Source: Stentor roeselii (Eukaryota > Ciliophora > Heterotrichea > Heterotrichida > Stentoridae). From it: 64,000 bases of DNA. Below the pieces are notes generated by a model. It did not search any database. It was not told the origin of the DNA and was given only the letters and a program-made list of their open reading frames with translations. The stretch is taken from contig RSEH01000187.1 in NCBI GenBank assembly GCA_006503475.1, positions 30,246 through 94,245 of the forward strand, written 5' to 3'. Both the position numbers and the translations under genes were made by a program. This document shows, piece by piece, positions 37,481 to 48,692 of this stretch (the stretch's first letter is position 1; every line of letters starts with the position of its first letter).

Positions 37481-38342
37481 TTATATTCTTTCTGATCAGA
37501 ATGGGATTTGATGAGGTCAATATCGAAAGTTTTAGAGATTTGGTTTTATTGTTTTGGTATTAGGTTTGAAAATGAGAAATTTTGAGAAAGATTTGGGTGG
37601 ATTCGAATTATTAAGATGTGGACTTAAAGCGCTTTTTTTAGAAGTGTTTAAAATGTAGACTTAGAAAATATGAAAAGTGATTATACATGAAGAAACGACT
37701 TGAAAGTTTCGTTGGTGTAAAATATTTTATTCAGATAAACCATATAAGACAATAAAATCTCGTAGCAATCATAGTGATTAATTTCTTTTGTGGCACTGGT
37801 GATCTAGCAATATTAATTTTTTATGGTTTAGTTGTTTTCATCCCAAAAAATAAAATCGATATTCCTTGATTGTTATGTGCCCTTTATTTAATTATTTAAT
37901 AAGGATGGTAAAATCATAGAGCAAGTAACAGAAAATTATGATTTGTATCTATATAATATATGAATGTAAATTATTTATGAAGCAATAAGGCTTTATTATC
38001 TCAATCGAACTGGGTGTGAAATTTGAATTTGAAAACTTTAATTTATTTATTTCCTTTCTGATTATAAAGCTTTATAATATATATATCTAATATAGTAATT
38101 TATTATATGTGGGCTGGATACGAAATCGATTTGAAATATTTTTTCTTATGGAAATCCTATGGAAAGTTGATTTTTGAATGTGGTCTGGGCTGGTTTTCAA
38201 ATTGGCCTCGTATTTTTATAGATTTTAATTGAATAGGAAGACACTAGCCTGCTAATTGCGAGTTAAGGTTAAAAGATCTATATTCGAACTATTTTATTAT
38301 AGCTATACATAAATTTCTTCATTTTAAAATATAGATATATAA
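37481..38342. other. AT-rich intergenic region
   Basis: No convincing gene or RNA. It should hold the divergent promoters of array members 2 and 3. Stretches of AT dinucleotides occur near 38070-38105. Confidence 0.6.
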
Positions 38343-39443
38343 ATGTGCTTCAGTTTGGGAAACTTCTTCTGCCTTTGGAGTAATGTAAAACAATCAACAC
38401 GTTCATATCTCGGAATAAAAAGCAAGGAGTCAAGGCAATTACTCGACGATAAGCCTTCATCAATAATCTGCTTGACTTCAGATTTGGGAGTAATATCCTA
38501 TCGTTCAGGACTAGTTCAACTATTCCACCCAAAAACAAATCAACTTCACGGTTCTCACCAAACAACTCTTTCTTCAATCGATTCAATAGCCAAATATACC
38601 GAGACTGAATTTTTGATCGGAGGTGAAAAAGATATCATTTTATTAGACACGTCTTTTAAGACAAAAAAAACTCTTGAAGGACACACAGATGCTGTAGTAA
38701 AGCTCTTCGTTGACAATCACGTGCTTTACTCAGCTTCAGAAGACTTCTCAATCCGCTCCTGGAACCTCGGCAGTGATCATTCAACTATCCTTTATTCTCA
38801 CGAATCTCCAGTGATTTCAATGGACATTTCGCCATCATTGAAGGCGATCGCCTCATCTTGCAGTGATTCTCATCTTTACATTTTTTCAGTCAATAACAAT
38901 AAAATAATAAGCTCAGATAAACAACTGGAGTCTAAAGCCTGGTCATTAAAGTTCATCAACTCGGAGCACATCGCGATTGGAACTCATGATTCTACTATTT
39001 TCATTAGAAATGTCAGTGATTTGAAAGAAGTTCATCGACTTGAAGGACATGAGTCTAGGGTTAAAGATTTGGATTTTTATTCTGAATTTGATTTGCTTGT
39101 TTCTGTCTCTTTTGATCAGAAAATTTTGATTTGGAAGAACTTTGAGAAGAAGGAAACTGTTGAAGAACATGGGGATTGGATTAGGAAAGTTTGCTTTACT
39201 CAGGATGGGGAGAATATTGTTAGTGTTGGGGATGACTCGAAATTGGTTAATATCAAGTTTGAGATTAGTCAGGGGGCGACGCATGAATTTAGATGGTGCA
39301 TGTTGTTGTTTTGGATCTTTGTTTTGATTGCTGTTGTGATTGGAGTTATTGATTTTACTACTGGTGGGTACTTTAGAAATCTTTTTGTTTCTGCTTGGTA
39401 TTATTCACCACTTCGAACACCTCAAATAGAAAATTCTTATTAA
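38343..39443 (+). CDS. WD40 beta-propeller with C-terminal membrane anchor (array member 3)
   Basis: The protein has 366 residues. Array motifs are clear: LEGHTDAVVKLFVDNHVLYSASEDFSIRSWN, LYSHESPVISMDIS, AWSLKFINSEHIAIGTHD, LEGHESRVKDLDF, VSVSFDQKILIW and DWIRKVCF...VSVGDD. One strong TM helix follows at ~318-340 (CMLLFWIFVLIAVVIGVIDF), then TTGGYFRNLF and a short tail of ~25 residues. The topology is propeller on the cytosolic side and tail across the membrane (inferred). There is no signal peptide, so insertion would be post-translational, as for tail-anchored proteins. Confidence 0.87.
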   Translation: MCFSLGNFFCLWSNVKQSTRSYLGIKSKESRQLLDDKPSSIICLTSDLGVISYRSGLVQLFHPKTNQLHGSHQTTLSSIDSIAKYTETEFLIGGEKDIILLDTSFKTKKTLEGHTDAVVKLFVDNHVLYSASEDFSIRSWNLGSDHSTILYSHESPVISMDISPSLKAIASSCSDSHLYIFSVNNNKIISSDKQLESKAWSLKFINSEHIAIGTHDSTIFIRNVSDLKEVHRLEGHESRVKDLDFYSEFDLLVSVSFDQKILIWKNFEKKETVEEHGDWIRKVCFTQDGENIVSVGDDSKLVNIKFEISQGATHEFRWCMLLFWIFVLIAVVIGVIDFTTGGYFRNLFVSAWYYSPLRTPQIENSY

Positions 39444-40451
39444 CCATAGTTAGTTGATTAGTTTCGTGATGGGATAATTGTAGAAAATAATAGCGAAAAT
39501 ATAAAATATCCTTATTTTAGGGAAATCCTTAGTAATTAGAATTTCTGAATCCTCGACATAAATCTTTTCTGTGTCAATTATCGCTATAAGCTCTAGAATA
39601 GTTTAAATATAATATCGAATACCCGAATATTGAAGTTTTTTAAGTCAAACCCTAGATGTCACAACAGATAATCCTATTATAATCTATTTATTTAATGACT
39701 CAAGAATACTTATAAAACTCGAAAAAATTTAGAAATCACACTCAAGCTGATCAAACTTATTCATTCACTTTCAGAAAATATAAAATAATCAAAAAAATTA
39801 GAAACAGATAAGTATTGCATAATTAGCATATTGATCCAATCATTAGAACTGAATTTTTTAGAAAAAACAAAATCTTAGTCAAGTTTCAAGCTAGAGCTTT
39901 CCTCCCTTCGATAGACTTCCTAAAGAATTATCCTAAAAGTTTATTTATTGAATTTCCCTAATACTGAGAGGTGTCTTTAGTTGATAATGAGAAAATTTCA
40001 ACTTTTGGTAGATTTGTCTCACTTGATATCAAGAAATCGATCTTTAGTAGTCTTGATTAGCTATTTGATTTGATATTTACTCAAGGATTAAACACAAGTT
40101 ACTAATTATCACAGTACTGCAAAGGCTCTATATTTAAGACTTGAAATTATTAAAAATTCAAATCGCTTCATTCGATACTGCAGCTTGAGTGATCAAATAA
40201 GTTAGTATTGGTACAGTAAGGTATTCTTAAATGTCACTGTTCATTAATTCATTAATACAGTTCAGCAAATACAGGAAAAATTCACTAAATCTTTTTTATG
40301 CTTGAATAACATCTATATTTCATTCACTTGTTTATAAATGAAGGTTTGAAGTCTTAAAAAAATCCTAGTATTGACTTTTCAAATAAAATATATACTTCTC
40401 ATAGAGTTTCATAAATTTGGCCATTTAGATAAAATCATTTGTTCGATATAA
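39444..40451. other. AT-rich intergenic region
   Basis: About 1 kb without a supported gene. I saw no decayed WD40 blade in it on either strand. Confidence 0.55.
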
Positions 40452-41525
40452 ATGGTAGACATAAAACTAGACAATCAATTACTAAGGGAAACACAAGCCT
40501 TTAATCTTCGCGAAGAAAAAGTTGTTTCTGTGCAAGAACTAGGCTCTACCGTCTTAGTGGTTGCATATCATAAAGGTTTAATAGATGAAATCTATGAGGG
40601 TAATAATTTCCCTAATAAGGTTGCTCAATTTGAAGGAGGGCTTCGATATATGGTAAAATATTCAGAGAGCGAAATATTTGTTGCAGAAAAGGATTCTATC
40701 ATTTTGTTAGATTCTCACTATCAAATTAACAAAATATTTAGAGGCCATGAATCAAAAATTGAAAAATTTTTTTATGGAGATGATACTTTGTACTCGGTTT
40801 CTAAAGATTTTAGAGTAATGTCATGGAATATCGAATCTACAGAGTCTACAATTCTGTATACCCACGACTCTCGAGTAAAAGAAATAGACTATTCCTCAGA
40901 ATTAAAACTAATTGCATCATCCAGTGATAAAAGCGTTCTAATTCTTTACTCGATATCACAAGGTAGAGCTCTCAATAAAATCGAAGATATTAAATCAGGT
41001 ATCAAATGTTTAAAATTCATCCCAAACAAGAATTTGATCGCAATCGGTTTATTCAACTCGTCCATTTTATTAAAATCAGTCCCAAGCCTTGAAAACTTCC
41101 AGGTCTTAAAAGGTCACTCGTCTAAAATTAAATTTATCGACTACTACAAAGACGCTGGTTTGCTAGTCTCAACCTCAAATGATCAAAAAATCGGATTTTG
41201 GAATTTGGAAACATTTTCCTCCAATATCGAGAAAACGAGTCATGAAGATCCGATCATTCAAGTCTTGTTTGGTAAGAATGGAAAGATTTTTACTGTAGGA
41301 ATGGATGAAAAATTGATACAGCACAAGTTTACAGGAGAGCTTAAGAGTGATTCGGTGTATTTAGACGAACCTGTGCAGTATGAGGATTATGAGGATCATG
41401 GGGTTCATAAAAGCAAATTGAGTGGTTTGCTTAAAGTGGAGTTGGTTGTTTTGGTTGTTCTTTTGCTTTATGTTATTATTGAGTATCTGAGTGGTGGAGC
41501 TTTATTGGAGTTGTTCTTTAAGTAG
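40452..41525 (+). CDS. WD40 beta-propeller with C-terminal membrane anchor (array member 4)
   Basis: The protein has 357 residues. Blade motifs follow the array order (TLYSVSKDFRVMSWN, LYTHDSRVKEIDY, IKCLKFIPNKNLIAIG, LKGHSSKIKFIDYY, VSTSNDQKIGFWN, FTVGMDEKL) but are more diverged from the WD40 consensus than in members 1, 3 and 5. An acidic linker (YEDYEDHG) precedes a C-terminal helix (VELVVLVVLLLYVIIEYL) and the tail SGGALLELFFK, which parallels the TTGGYFRNLF tail of member 3. Tail-anchored topology inferred. Confidence 0.85.
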   Translation: MVDIKLDNQLLRETQAFNLREEKVVSVQELGSTVLVVAYHKGLIDEIYEGNNFPNKVAQFEGGLRYMVKYSESEIFVAEKDSIILLDSHYQINKIFRGHESKIEKFFYGDDTLYSVSKDFRVMSWNIESTESTILYTHDSRVKEIDYSSELKLIASSSDKSVLILYSISQGRALNKIEDIKSGIKCLKFIPNKNLIAIGLFNSSILLKSVPSLENFQVLKGHSSKIKFIDYYKDAGLLVSTSNDQKIGFWNLETFSSNIEKTSHEDPIIQVLFGKNGKIFTVGMDEKLIQHKFTGELKSDSVYLDEPVQYEDYEDHGVHKSKLSGLLKVELVVLVVLLLYVIIEYLSGGALLELFFK

Positions 41526-42203
41526 ATGAAGAGAGTAAGTAGGTTAGATTTATTTCATATTGTGTGGAAATTTGGAGGATTATCTGAGTTATGAAATTTA
41601 GAGAATTAGGTCTTTTAAATTGAATATTTTCTCTACAGCAGCTTAGTTCGAAAACTTTTATTAAATCGGAAAATCAATTTTGATTAAATCGATGAGTTGG
41701 ATAATAAAATTTAAACCTGATTTAAACTTTACTTATGCCTTCAATATAATTTAGATGCATATTCGCTTAAATCAAATCCAGATTGAAGGTCATCTGGATT
41801 TGAATATCTACTTGAAAGTTGGAATGCAGAACTTTCTTTCAAAAATGTCTTTAGATTATCATATTTTAGATTTTCATTAAACTCATATTCAAAAAAAGCT
41901 GAACGATCAAAAACACTCCTCACCCTATAAAATTTTTGATATATCTAGAAATTAAGTAAAAGCTTTATAATTTTACTACTTTTCACATATTAAAAATATC
42001 CCATATAATTTGATAAAATTTTAGAAAATTAGCAGAAATGATGTTTATTTCACGTAATTTCCAACTATTTATCTAAAACTTGTAAAACTAAACTCTATCA
42101 AAAATTAACCTTTAATGCCTAACATTGAACCCTTATTCTCTCCCAGAAATTGCTCTAAAGTACTTCCCCATAACTTAATCTCAGCCACATTAAAATCCAA
42201 TAA
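41526..42203. other. AT-rich intergenic region
   Basis: No supported gene. A 60-codon minus-strand frame at 41741-41923 lacks an ATG and has no recognisable similarity, so it is not annotated. Confidence 0.5.
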
Positions 42204-43178
42204 ATGTCGTTCTTTCAAAGAAAGAAATCAAGAAAAGACTCTCTGATAAGTATCCAAGTAAAGCGAGGAAATTCGATTCTAATAACAAAAGACTTCTCAA
42301 TAATCGGAACAAACGACGGGTTTTTACTTCAATTCGACTTCAAATCTCTTTCAATGACAAACGAAGTTCACACGAGTTTGCATTCAGTGGAATGTCTTTT
42401 GCGATCATTCGATTCAAGTTTCTGGGCAAGTGGCTACCCAGAGATCCAGCTTTGGTCTTTCGACTTCGAGTTGCTCTCATCCTTTGCAGGCCACACAAGC
42501 GCAGTAGTAGGACTGGGCCTTCTGGGCAAAGATTTGATATCCGCTTCAGAAGACTGCTCAGTTAAAAGGTGGAACATTGAAACCCAGAAGTTTTCTGATC
42601 TTTACTCTCACAACCACCCAATCATTTCCTTCGCTTTCGAGCCTTGCAACACCCTGGTGGCTTCTTCATGTTCAGGAAAGCTGCTGGTTCTTTATTCGGC
42701 AGAATTAGAAGAAGAAAAATGCAAGACTGTCGTGAAAGACAACATCTGGTGCATGCAGTTTATTAAAAGCAAGTTGTTGGTAACAGGAGACCATAATTGT
42801 CTGATCATTGTGAGAGATTTGGTTGAGTTGAAAGAGATCAGGAAGATTAGAGTTCATGATTCAAGGGTCAAGTGCATGGCAGTCAACTTTGATGGAAGCT
42901 TGATGGCGACGGGAGGATTCGACCAGAGGGTTTGTGTCCTTGATACGAAAGACTTTTTTTTGAGGAAAAGCTTTGAAGGACAGAGCGACTGGGTCAGGGC
43001 TGTTGGATTTGATATGTCTGATAATGTTCTTAGTGTCAGTGATGATAAGTATATTGAAATTTGGAATTTGAACAAGGGAAAAGAGAAAGTTGGGTGCAGG
43101 GTTATTGTTATTGGACTTATTGCAGTGGTTTTAATTGCAATTATCACAGCTTTGTGTGGATATGTTTTAAGTTTTTAA
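42204..43178 (+). CDS. WD40 beta-propeller with C-terminal membrane anchor (array member 5)
   Basis: The protein has 324 residues, with compact blades: FAGHTSAVVGLGLLGKDLISASEDCSVKRWN, LYSHNHPIISFAFE, IWCMQFIKSKLLVTGDHN, VHDSRVKCMAVN, ATGGFDQRVCVLD and SDWVRAVGFD...LSVSDDKYIEIWN. The C-terminus is one hydrophobic helix (VIVIGLIAVVLIAIITALCGYVLSF) that runs to the last residue, a textbook tail anchor. It has a basic N-terminus (MSFFQRKKSRKD). Same family as members 1, 3 and 4. Confidence 0.88.
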   Translation: MSFFQRKKSRKDSLISIQVKRGNSILITKDFSIIGTNDGFLLQFDFKSLSMTNEVHTSLHSVECLLRSFDSSFWASGYPEIQLWSFDFELLSSFAGHTSAVVGLGLLGKDLISASEDCSVKRWNIETQKFSDLYSHNHPIISFAFEPCNTLVASSCSGKLLVLYSAELEEEKCKTVVKDNIWCMQFIKSKLLVTGDHNCLIIVRDLVELKEIRKIRVHDSRVKCMAVNFDGSLMATGGFDQRVCVLDTKDFFLRKSFEGQSDWVRAVGFDMSDNVLSVSDDKYIEIWNLNKGKEKVGCRVIVIGLIAVVLIAIITALCGYVLSF

Positions 43179-43714
43179 TTATAATCGAATTCATTTTATG
43201 TAATGAAGAAAGGTTGAATTGGGAAAGGTTTGAAATAGTTTTAGAGGTTTGGTTACTTGGAAATTAGTGATTTTAGAATTGGTTTGATTTGTTGTATAGT
43301 TTTTATCTATTTTTAGAAAACTTGAAATTGAACTATGTATAATGTAAGATTAGTGAAAGATCTTTTAATTACTCAACAAATTTCTTAATATTTAAGCATC
43401 ATAGATTAATGAAACTTTGTTCATCTTTTATCATTCTACAATTATATATGTTTTAATCCTTTTTGGTTGATAACATTCAATAAAATTACCTTAAAATGAA
43501 GTTAATAGAATGAATTGAGTATATTAAAGTAAAATAATAGTCTTATTAATTGTTAATATATAACATAAGACCATTTAAGATGATTCTTCTGGTTTATTTA
43601 TTATAATTTCTATAAATTCAGTTAAATTTGATTTTTATAGCGTTTTAGTTGATTATTTTTAGTTTTAAACTTATCTGTTAGCATTTTTCTCGATGAATAA
43701 TATAGATTATAATT
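43179..43714. other. AT-rich intergenic region
   Basis: Nothing recognised between array members 5 and 6. Confidence 0.55.
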
Positions 43715-44625
43715 ATGTCTTTTAAAATTAAAGAAGAAGTTCGAAAAGTTGAGTTAAATTATCGTCCAATATGCATATGTGGAAGAATAGTTGAGAACTG
43801 TGCAATAATTGGGACTCAGGAAGGTTGCATACTAAAAGTGTCTACAATTACTCTTGCAATAGAAGCGGAGGTAAATCTTAGCCAAAGTCCAATATCAGAG
43901 TTATTAGTTGATGATTCAAACAATCTATGGGCATCAAGTACAGAGATAACTAAAATTTCTATCAAAGACCTTTCAATAATCCAAAGTTTCTGTTCTCAAA
44001 ACAATACAATAGATGGAATGATCATTCACAATGACCTAATTATCTTCATCTCAGAAGACATAAAAATTAAGTCATTTAATTTATCCACGAATGAAGAAAC
44101 AGACCTTTATGAGCATCAAGGTGGGATCCTCGCAATGACATACGAAAAATCCTCTAATTGATAATTTCTTCTTGTTCTGAACAAAAATTGACTTTATTTT
44201 CTTTAAGTAGAAAAAAGGCAATTAAAAATACGGAAACTGAAAACAAAATCTGGGCTCTAAAGATCAAAGATACCGAGACATTCTTATCCGGAGATCATGA
44301 TGGAAACATTTTTATTTGGGGACTTTTTAGCATGATTGTGACTCAAAAGCTAAATATTCATGAATCAAGGGTCAAAAGTCTTGATTTTTATTCTGATGGG
44401 ATTTTAAGTGGATCTTTTGATGGGGACGTTTTCGTGAATTTTCAAAGTGATGAAAAGAAAAAAATCACAAATCATAGTGATTGGGTCAGGAATGTTAAGT
44501 ATTTGAATGGAAAATTTATAGCTTCAGTTGCGGATGATAAGTGCTTAGCTTTGGCAGAAATCATTGTGGAACCTTCAAATAATGGGGTTTTTTGTGAATG
44601 CATTAGTATATTTGGAATTAAGTAA
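43715..44625 (+). pseudogene. WD40 beta-propeller, array member 6, frameshifted
   Basis: Two abutting frames cover one propeller. The first (43715-44161) ends ...LAMTYEKSSN and TGA. The second, from 44158 in the -1 frame, continues LIISSCSEQKLTLFS, exactly where members 2-5 read IA(S/T)(S/A)C. A single missing T in the AATTGATAATTT stretch explains the shift. The later blades are intact (IWALKIKDTETFLSGDHDG, HESRVKSLDFY, SFDGDVFV, DWVRNVKY...VADDK). The end (ECISIFGIK) has no membrane helix, so the 3' end is also truncated against the others. It may be a pseudogene or a sequencing error in a homopolymer; a 15-nt intron cannot fix it. Confidence 0.7.
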
Positions 44626-45521
44626 AGGAATAAGTAGGTTTAATTGAATAAGGTAGAAAATGAAAGCTGAGAATTCTTGATTGGCTTATTTTCCTCTTAT
44701 TATTTCATTTAGGGTGGTTTATTCGTGTTAAAGTTGAGAATTGAAAAAAGTTTATCGAAAAACCTTCAAAGAAGGAATTGGTTGCTTATATTAAGAGAAT
44801 TGATAATTTTAAAAGAGTTAACTATAAGTTTATTGGATATTGAAATGTTCTGCGTTTATTAAATTTAAAAATACCCTCTTTGGATAACTTTCTTCCTCTG
44901 ACATATTATTCATTGAAAATATTCAATCATTTTATCTTGGAACTAAAAACTTTAAACTATTATGTTGTTCTAAGCTTCAGTTTCGTTTTTCAAACTTTAA
45001 ATAGTTCTAATTATCATGAAACTTTCATTAGGAATCGTTATTTCTCTAGAGTAATATAAAATTTATGTATTTTTCAAGAAATAGCTCAGGATTATATAGA
45101 ATGATTTAAAAAATAGGCATTTGATGCTTGATTGAGAATAGAGAATTTGCGATAAGTTTATTTAAATTACTCTGATGCAGAGACTTATTAGGATTGCTAT
45201 GATTATTCGATGATACTTATGAAAAATCAACAGTTTATTATTCTATGCTACTTTTGTATGTTTTTGACCCGTCTTGGTACTACAACAAGTAATTGATCTC
45301 AGTATCTAAATTTTATTCAAATTCAATACATTTCCTTGATAATCTAGGATTCTTATTACCCTTTCTTTAACATTTAATCATCGCAAATTTTACCTTTAAA
45401 TGAAAACAAATTCGATTTTTGATTTGATATCTCAATACCAAAACTTCAATATTTAAATTCCTAGTTATAAGCGAATATTATTTGTAATTTCCTCCATTTT
45501 CACTCAAAAAATTGAATATAA
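44626..45521. other. AT-rich intergenic region
   Basis: About 0.9 kb with no supported feature, lying between the WD40 array and the TRP-type channel gene. Confidence 0.55.
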
Positions 45522-48500
45522 ATGCAAGATAAAAGTCTTGACAGGAGCAATCAAAACTTGAAAGTTGAGCCCCTGAAAGAACTGAAACCTGAAATAGCTG
45601 AAAACCCAGAAGAGGCTCTTAATTCCTCAAGATCAGGCCAAGAAAACGACAGACTTCTCGACGAAGTACCCGCTTCTGATGAGAGGGAAAATACAACTGA
45701 ATCAAAAAATAAATCTGGCTTTTTTCAACCCCTTCAACAGTTGAAAAGTTCAAAACCGAATGAGTCTGACCTTGTTGAAATTCAGTTCTGGAAAAAATCG
45801 AAATCATGGAAAAAGCGCAAACAGATCGCTGAAAAGCATTTAATGGCGCAGAAGGAAACTTTAAATCAAGGATTGCACTTACTTGCCTTCCAAGGAAATT
45901 ATGAAAAATTTGAAAATCTTGAGGAATCGAAAAAAAATTTTCAAGAAGATAATCAAGAAAATAAATCTGAGAAAGTTTCTCACGAAGAAAGAATGGCTAT
46001 TGACGAAAAATTACTACAGAAAGATTCACTTGGATTAACTCCTTTGATATATGCTATTTGGGGAGAGGAGAATAGAAATGATGCTGAAAAAAAAACTAGT
46101 AAGTTAATTTTTCAAAGAATTCATGAATTATACAGGATAAGACTTGGATGGGATGCAGACAGAATATTAACAAGCACAAAAGTCCCATTTGATCCTATTT
46201 TGAAAAATGAACTTGGACATGCTTTAGTTCATGATATCATTAAAGATAAAATTGGGATATATAACTTAATATGTGAAGACTTAGATGAAGCAGTATCGTA
46301 TTTTATAGAAACTAATGGATTTTCATTAATAAGAGAACAATTTATTCATCCTGTTATACAAGAAAATGACACAATTTCAATAGTAGCGTTTGCACTCAGA
46401 GTAAAATCCATCAAATGTGTTCAGTATCTCTTAAATCATGTTATGAAAAGCATAGAAACTCCTCAGTTTTCTAATATGATATTAATTATTCAGGGTGAAA
46501 TCTCTGACTATTTGTCGTTTAATTCTTCCATAATTCAAGAACTTATAACTTGCTTTACTAATGTGCAAGAAAAGTCTTTTGTAGTTAATAAATACAAAAT
46601 TCCTCAGTTTAGAATGGTTGATTGCCATCCAGGCATAGTAGCAAATTTTGCCTATAATACATTTAATAACATGCCTGATGCTGAAGATTTTTTTAAATGT
46701 CAGATCATTAATTCAAAAATAAAATTCCCTGCATTAAACGGAAGTAGTGACAGTTTGAGAATTATGCAAGCATTAGCATCAACAGAAAATAAAAGTCTTT
46801 TCAGACTTGTTTTAATCAAATCATACCTCCAATATAAATGGGAAAGTCTTAAGATATTAATTATCTTTCAAAGTATATTAATGTGGGCTAACATTCCTTT
46901 GATGGTCTTGCTGATTTTTGTTCATAAGTTTAATTTTGGATTATTGATTGCCTTTGCAGTAATCAATGGGTTGCTAACAGTGCTTGAGTTTTTGCAGTTT
47001 ACTTCAATGGGACTGTTTCAATATCTTGGTAACGTAAACCAAAGAAGTGCTTGCTTAGGACTTAGAATGGTATTACTTGCTCTCATTTTTATACCTAATT
47101 TTCAGCCATATAGCTGCACAATATATCTGTGTATATCAGGTTTGTTCGTTGTAGGTAAAGCTTATGTGAAACTTCAGTTATTGGCATTATTATTATTTAT
47201 TGGAGGGTTTTTATGCGTTTTCTTTCCAGCTTTTTGGGTAGAATGGGACAATGTGGGATATTTGATGATAGGAATAGGAACACTATTATTATGTTATTTC
47301 ACTTATTATGGAAAAAAAAATAAATCAGAATTTCAAAATTATCTTATTAGGTGTCTAGAATTAGCAATGCTTTTAGTTGTTATTTTCATGACAAAAAAAA
47401 ACTTCGGTATTTTGATTATAACTCAATTTATGACAGGAGTTGTTTTTTTTAATCAACTTTTCATGGGTGCTATAAGATTTTTTTGGTGCAAATTACTCCT
47501 TGATTTTTTTACTATTGTAATTTTTTCAATAAATTTTTATACTGAAGGAACGATTTCATATTATATTATCAACTCGTTAGCGTTATTTCTTTCGATATTA
47601 AAAAATTTGATAGCTATCTCAACCCTCGGAGACTTGGTAAAAAATATAGGCGCAAAAGAAGATATCTTTACCATTTATACCCTTTTTTCTGCCTTGCTCA
47701 TCGGGTTTGATTTAGAAGACTCTAACCCTTTTAAAATTTTTATAATTATTGTTGAATTTGCTTTTATGATGTTATACTGCGATATAGGTATTGTAAGTTT
47801 AAGTGAAATACTAAAAAATTTAATATCCCTTATTTTCTGTTGGAATACAATTGACTTAGCAAAAATAGTTTTTTGTATAATCTGGTTGATTTCTCAATTT
47901 AATCGCACAACTGATTTAGCTATTACCTATACTCTGGCAGTCTTAATATTATTAAGAGGTCTGACTGCATTCAGATGCTTTAAAATGACAAGATATTACG
48001 TTAGGCTTATTCTAAACTCAATTAATGATATCTTGCCATTCATTCTAATTTTTTTCTACTCGACACTAAGCTTTGGCATTATTTGCTCAATCTATCGTGA
48101 CATAAGTATGAGTGAAATATGGATGTATCCTTATGATTTAAACATTGGAGCGAGTTCTCATGATGATACTTTTGATATGAATTATATTTCATTTTTTATT
48201 GCTACTGTTATTAATGTCTTAATAATGCTCAACCTTCTCATTTCGATTCTAGGGGATTCCTTTGAAAAGTTCCAAATCATTGCAGTTGAAATAGACTACT
48301 TAGAAATAGCTCAAACTGTTCTAGAATTTGAAAATATGCTCTTTTGGAGAAGGAGAACGTTTGATCTTCATAAAAATATCATCGCGATCCTCAATGAAAG
48401 CACTGAAAAAAAGATAAAAGAAAAGATTACAAGAGAAGAATTCTTTGAGCTCAGTGATTCTGTTGGATCCTTGAAAGAGAGTATGGAAAAGCAATATGAA

Positions 48501-48659
48501 TTGATTGAAAACAGGATCATCAATAAAATAACTACATGTTTAGATGAAAAAGAAGAGAGAATATTAAAGATTTTGAAATCAAATGAACAGTTGATGGAAA
48601 AAAGAAACCTTGAAACTGAATCTAGAATTATTTCATTGTTGGAAAAGTTTAAAAAATAG
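45522..48659 (+). CDS. TRP-type cation channel
   Basis: The protein has 1045 residues. A charged N-terminus (1-90) leads to a soluble domain (~90-440) with ankyrin-like pieces (DSLGLTPLIYAIWGEENRND, NELGHALVHDIIKDKIGIYN). From ~445 on there are many hydrophobic helices, more than six in total. The last part has the TRP/ion-transport layout: S4-S5-like LRGLTAFRCFKMTRYYVRLI, S5 LPFILIFFYSTLSFGIIC, a pore region and S6 VINVLIMLNLLISILGDSFEKF, the LLI(S/A)xxGDxFE signature of TRPV/TRPA-like channels. A C-terminal coiled coil (~950-1045) could support assembly. Inference: a calcium-permeable sensory channel. The stop is 33 nt ahead of the giant receptor gene. Confidence 0.85.
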   Translation: MQDKSLDRSNQNLKVEPLKELKPEIAENPEEALNSSRSGQENDRLLDEVPASDERENTTESKNKSGFFQPLQQLKSSKPNESDLVEIQFWKKSKSWKKRKQIAEKHLMAQKETLNQGLHLLAFQGNYEKFENLEESKKNFQEDNQENKSEKVSHEERMAIDEKLLQKDSLGLTPLIYAIWGEENRNDAEKKTSKLIFQRIHELYRIRLGWDADRILTSTKVPFDPILKNELGHALVHDIIKDKIGIYNLICEDLDEAVSYFIETNGFSLIREQFIHPVIQENDTISIVAFALRVKSIKCVQYLLNHVMKSIETPQFSNMILIIQGEISDYLSFNSSIIQELITCFTNVQEKSFVVNKYKIPQFRMVDCHPGIVANFAYNTFNNMPDAEDFFKCQIINSKIKFPALNGSSDSLRIMQALASTENKSLFRLVLIKSYLQYKWESLKILIIFQSILMWANIPLMVLLIFVHKFNFGLLIAFAVINGLLTVLEFLQFTSMGLFQYLGNVNQRSACLGLRMVLLALIFIPNFQPYSCTIYLCISGLFVVGKAYVKLQLLALLLFIGGFLCVFFPAFWVEWDNVGYLMIGIGTLLLCYFTYYGKKNKSEFQNYLIRCLELAMLLVVIFMTKKNFGILIITQFMTGVVFFNQLFMGAIRFFWCKLLLDFFTIVIFSINFYTEGTISYYIINSLALFLSILKNLIAISTLGDLVKNIGAKEDIFTIYTLFSALLIGFDLEDSNPFKIFIIIVEFAFMMLYCDIGIVSLSEILKNLISLIFCWNTIDLAKIVFCIIWLISQFNRTTDLAITYTLAVLILLRGLTAFRCFKMTRYYVRLILNSINDILPFILIFFYSTLSFGIICSIYRDISMSEIWMYPYDLNIGASSHDDTFDMNYISFFIATVINVLIMLNLLISILGDSFEKFQIIAVEIDYLEIAQTVLEFENMLFWRRRTFDLHKNIIAILNESTEKKIKEKITREEFFELSDSVGSLKESMEKQYELIENRIINKITTCLDEKEERILKILKSNEQLMEKRNLETESRIISLLEKFKK

Positions 48660-48692
48660 ATTAGATTTAATTTCATTTTGGAGAGTTATATA

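Noticed and set aside
41741-41923. 60-codon minus-strand frame between WD40 array members 4 and 5
   Set aside because: No ATG, no similarity to the array, and the length is within what AT-rich spacer can give by chance.
44150-44165. Programmed frameshifting in WD40 array member 6
   Set aside because: The site is not an AAA-TAA/TAG type slip as used by Euplotes, and the gene also lacks its 3' anchor; decay or sequence error is simpler.
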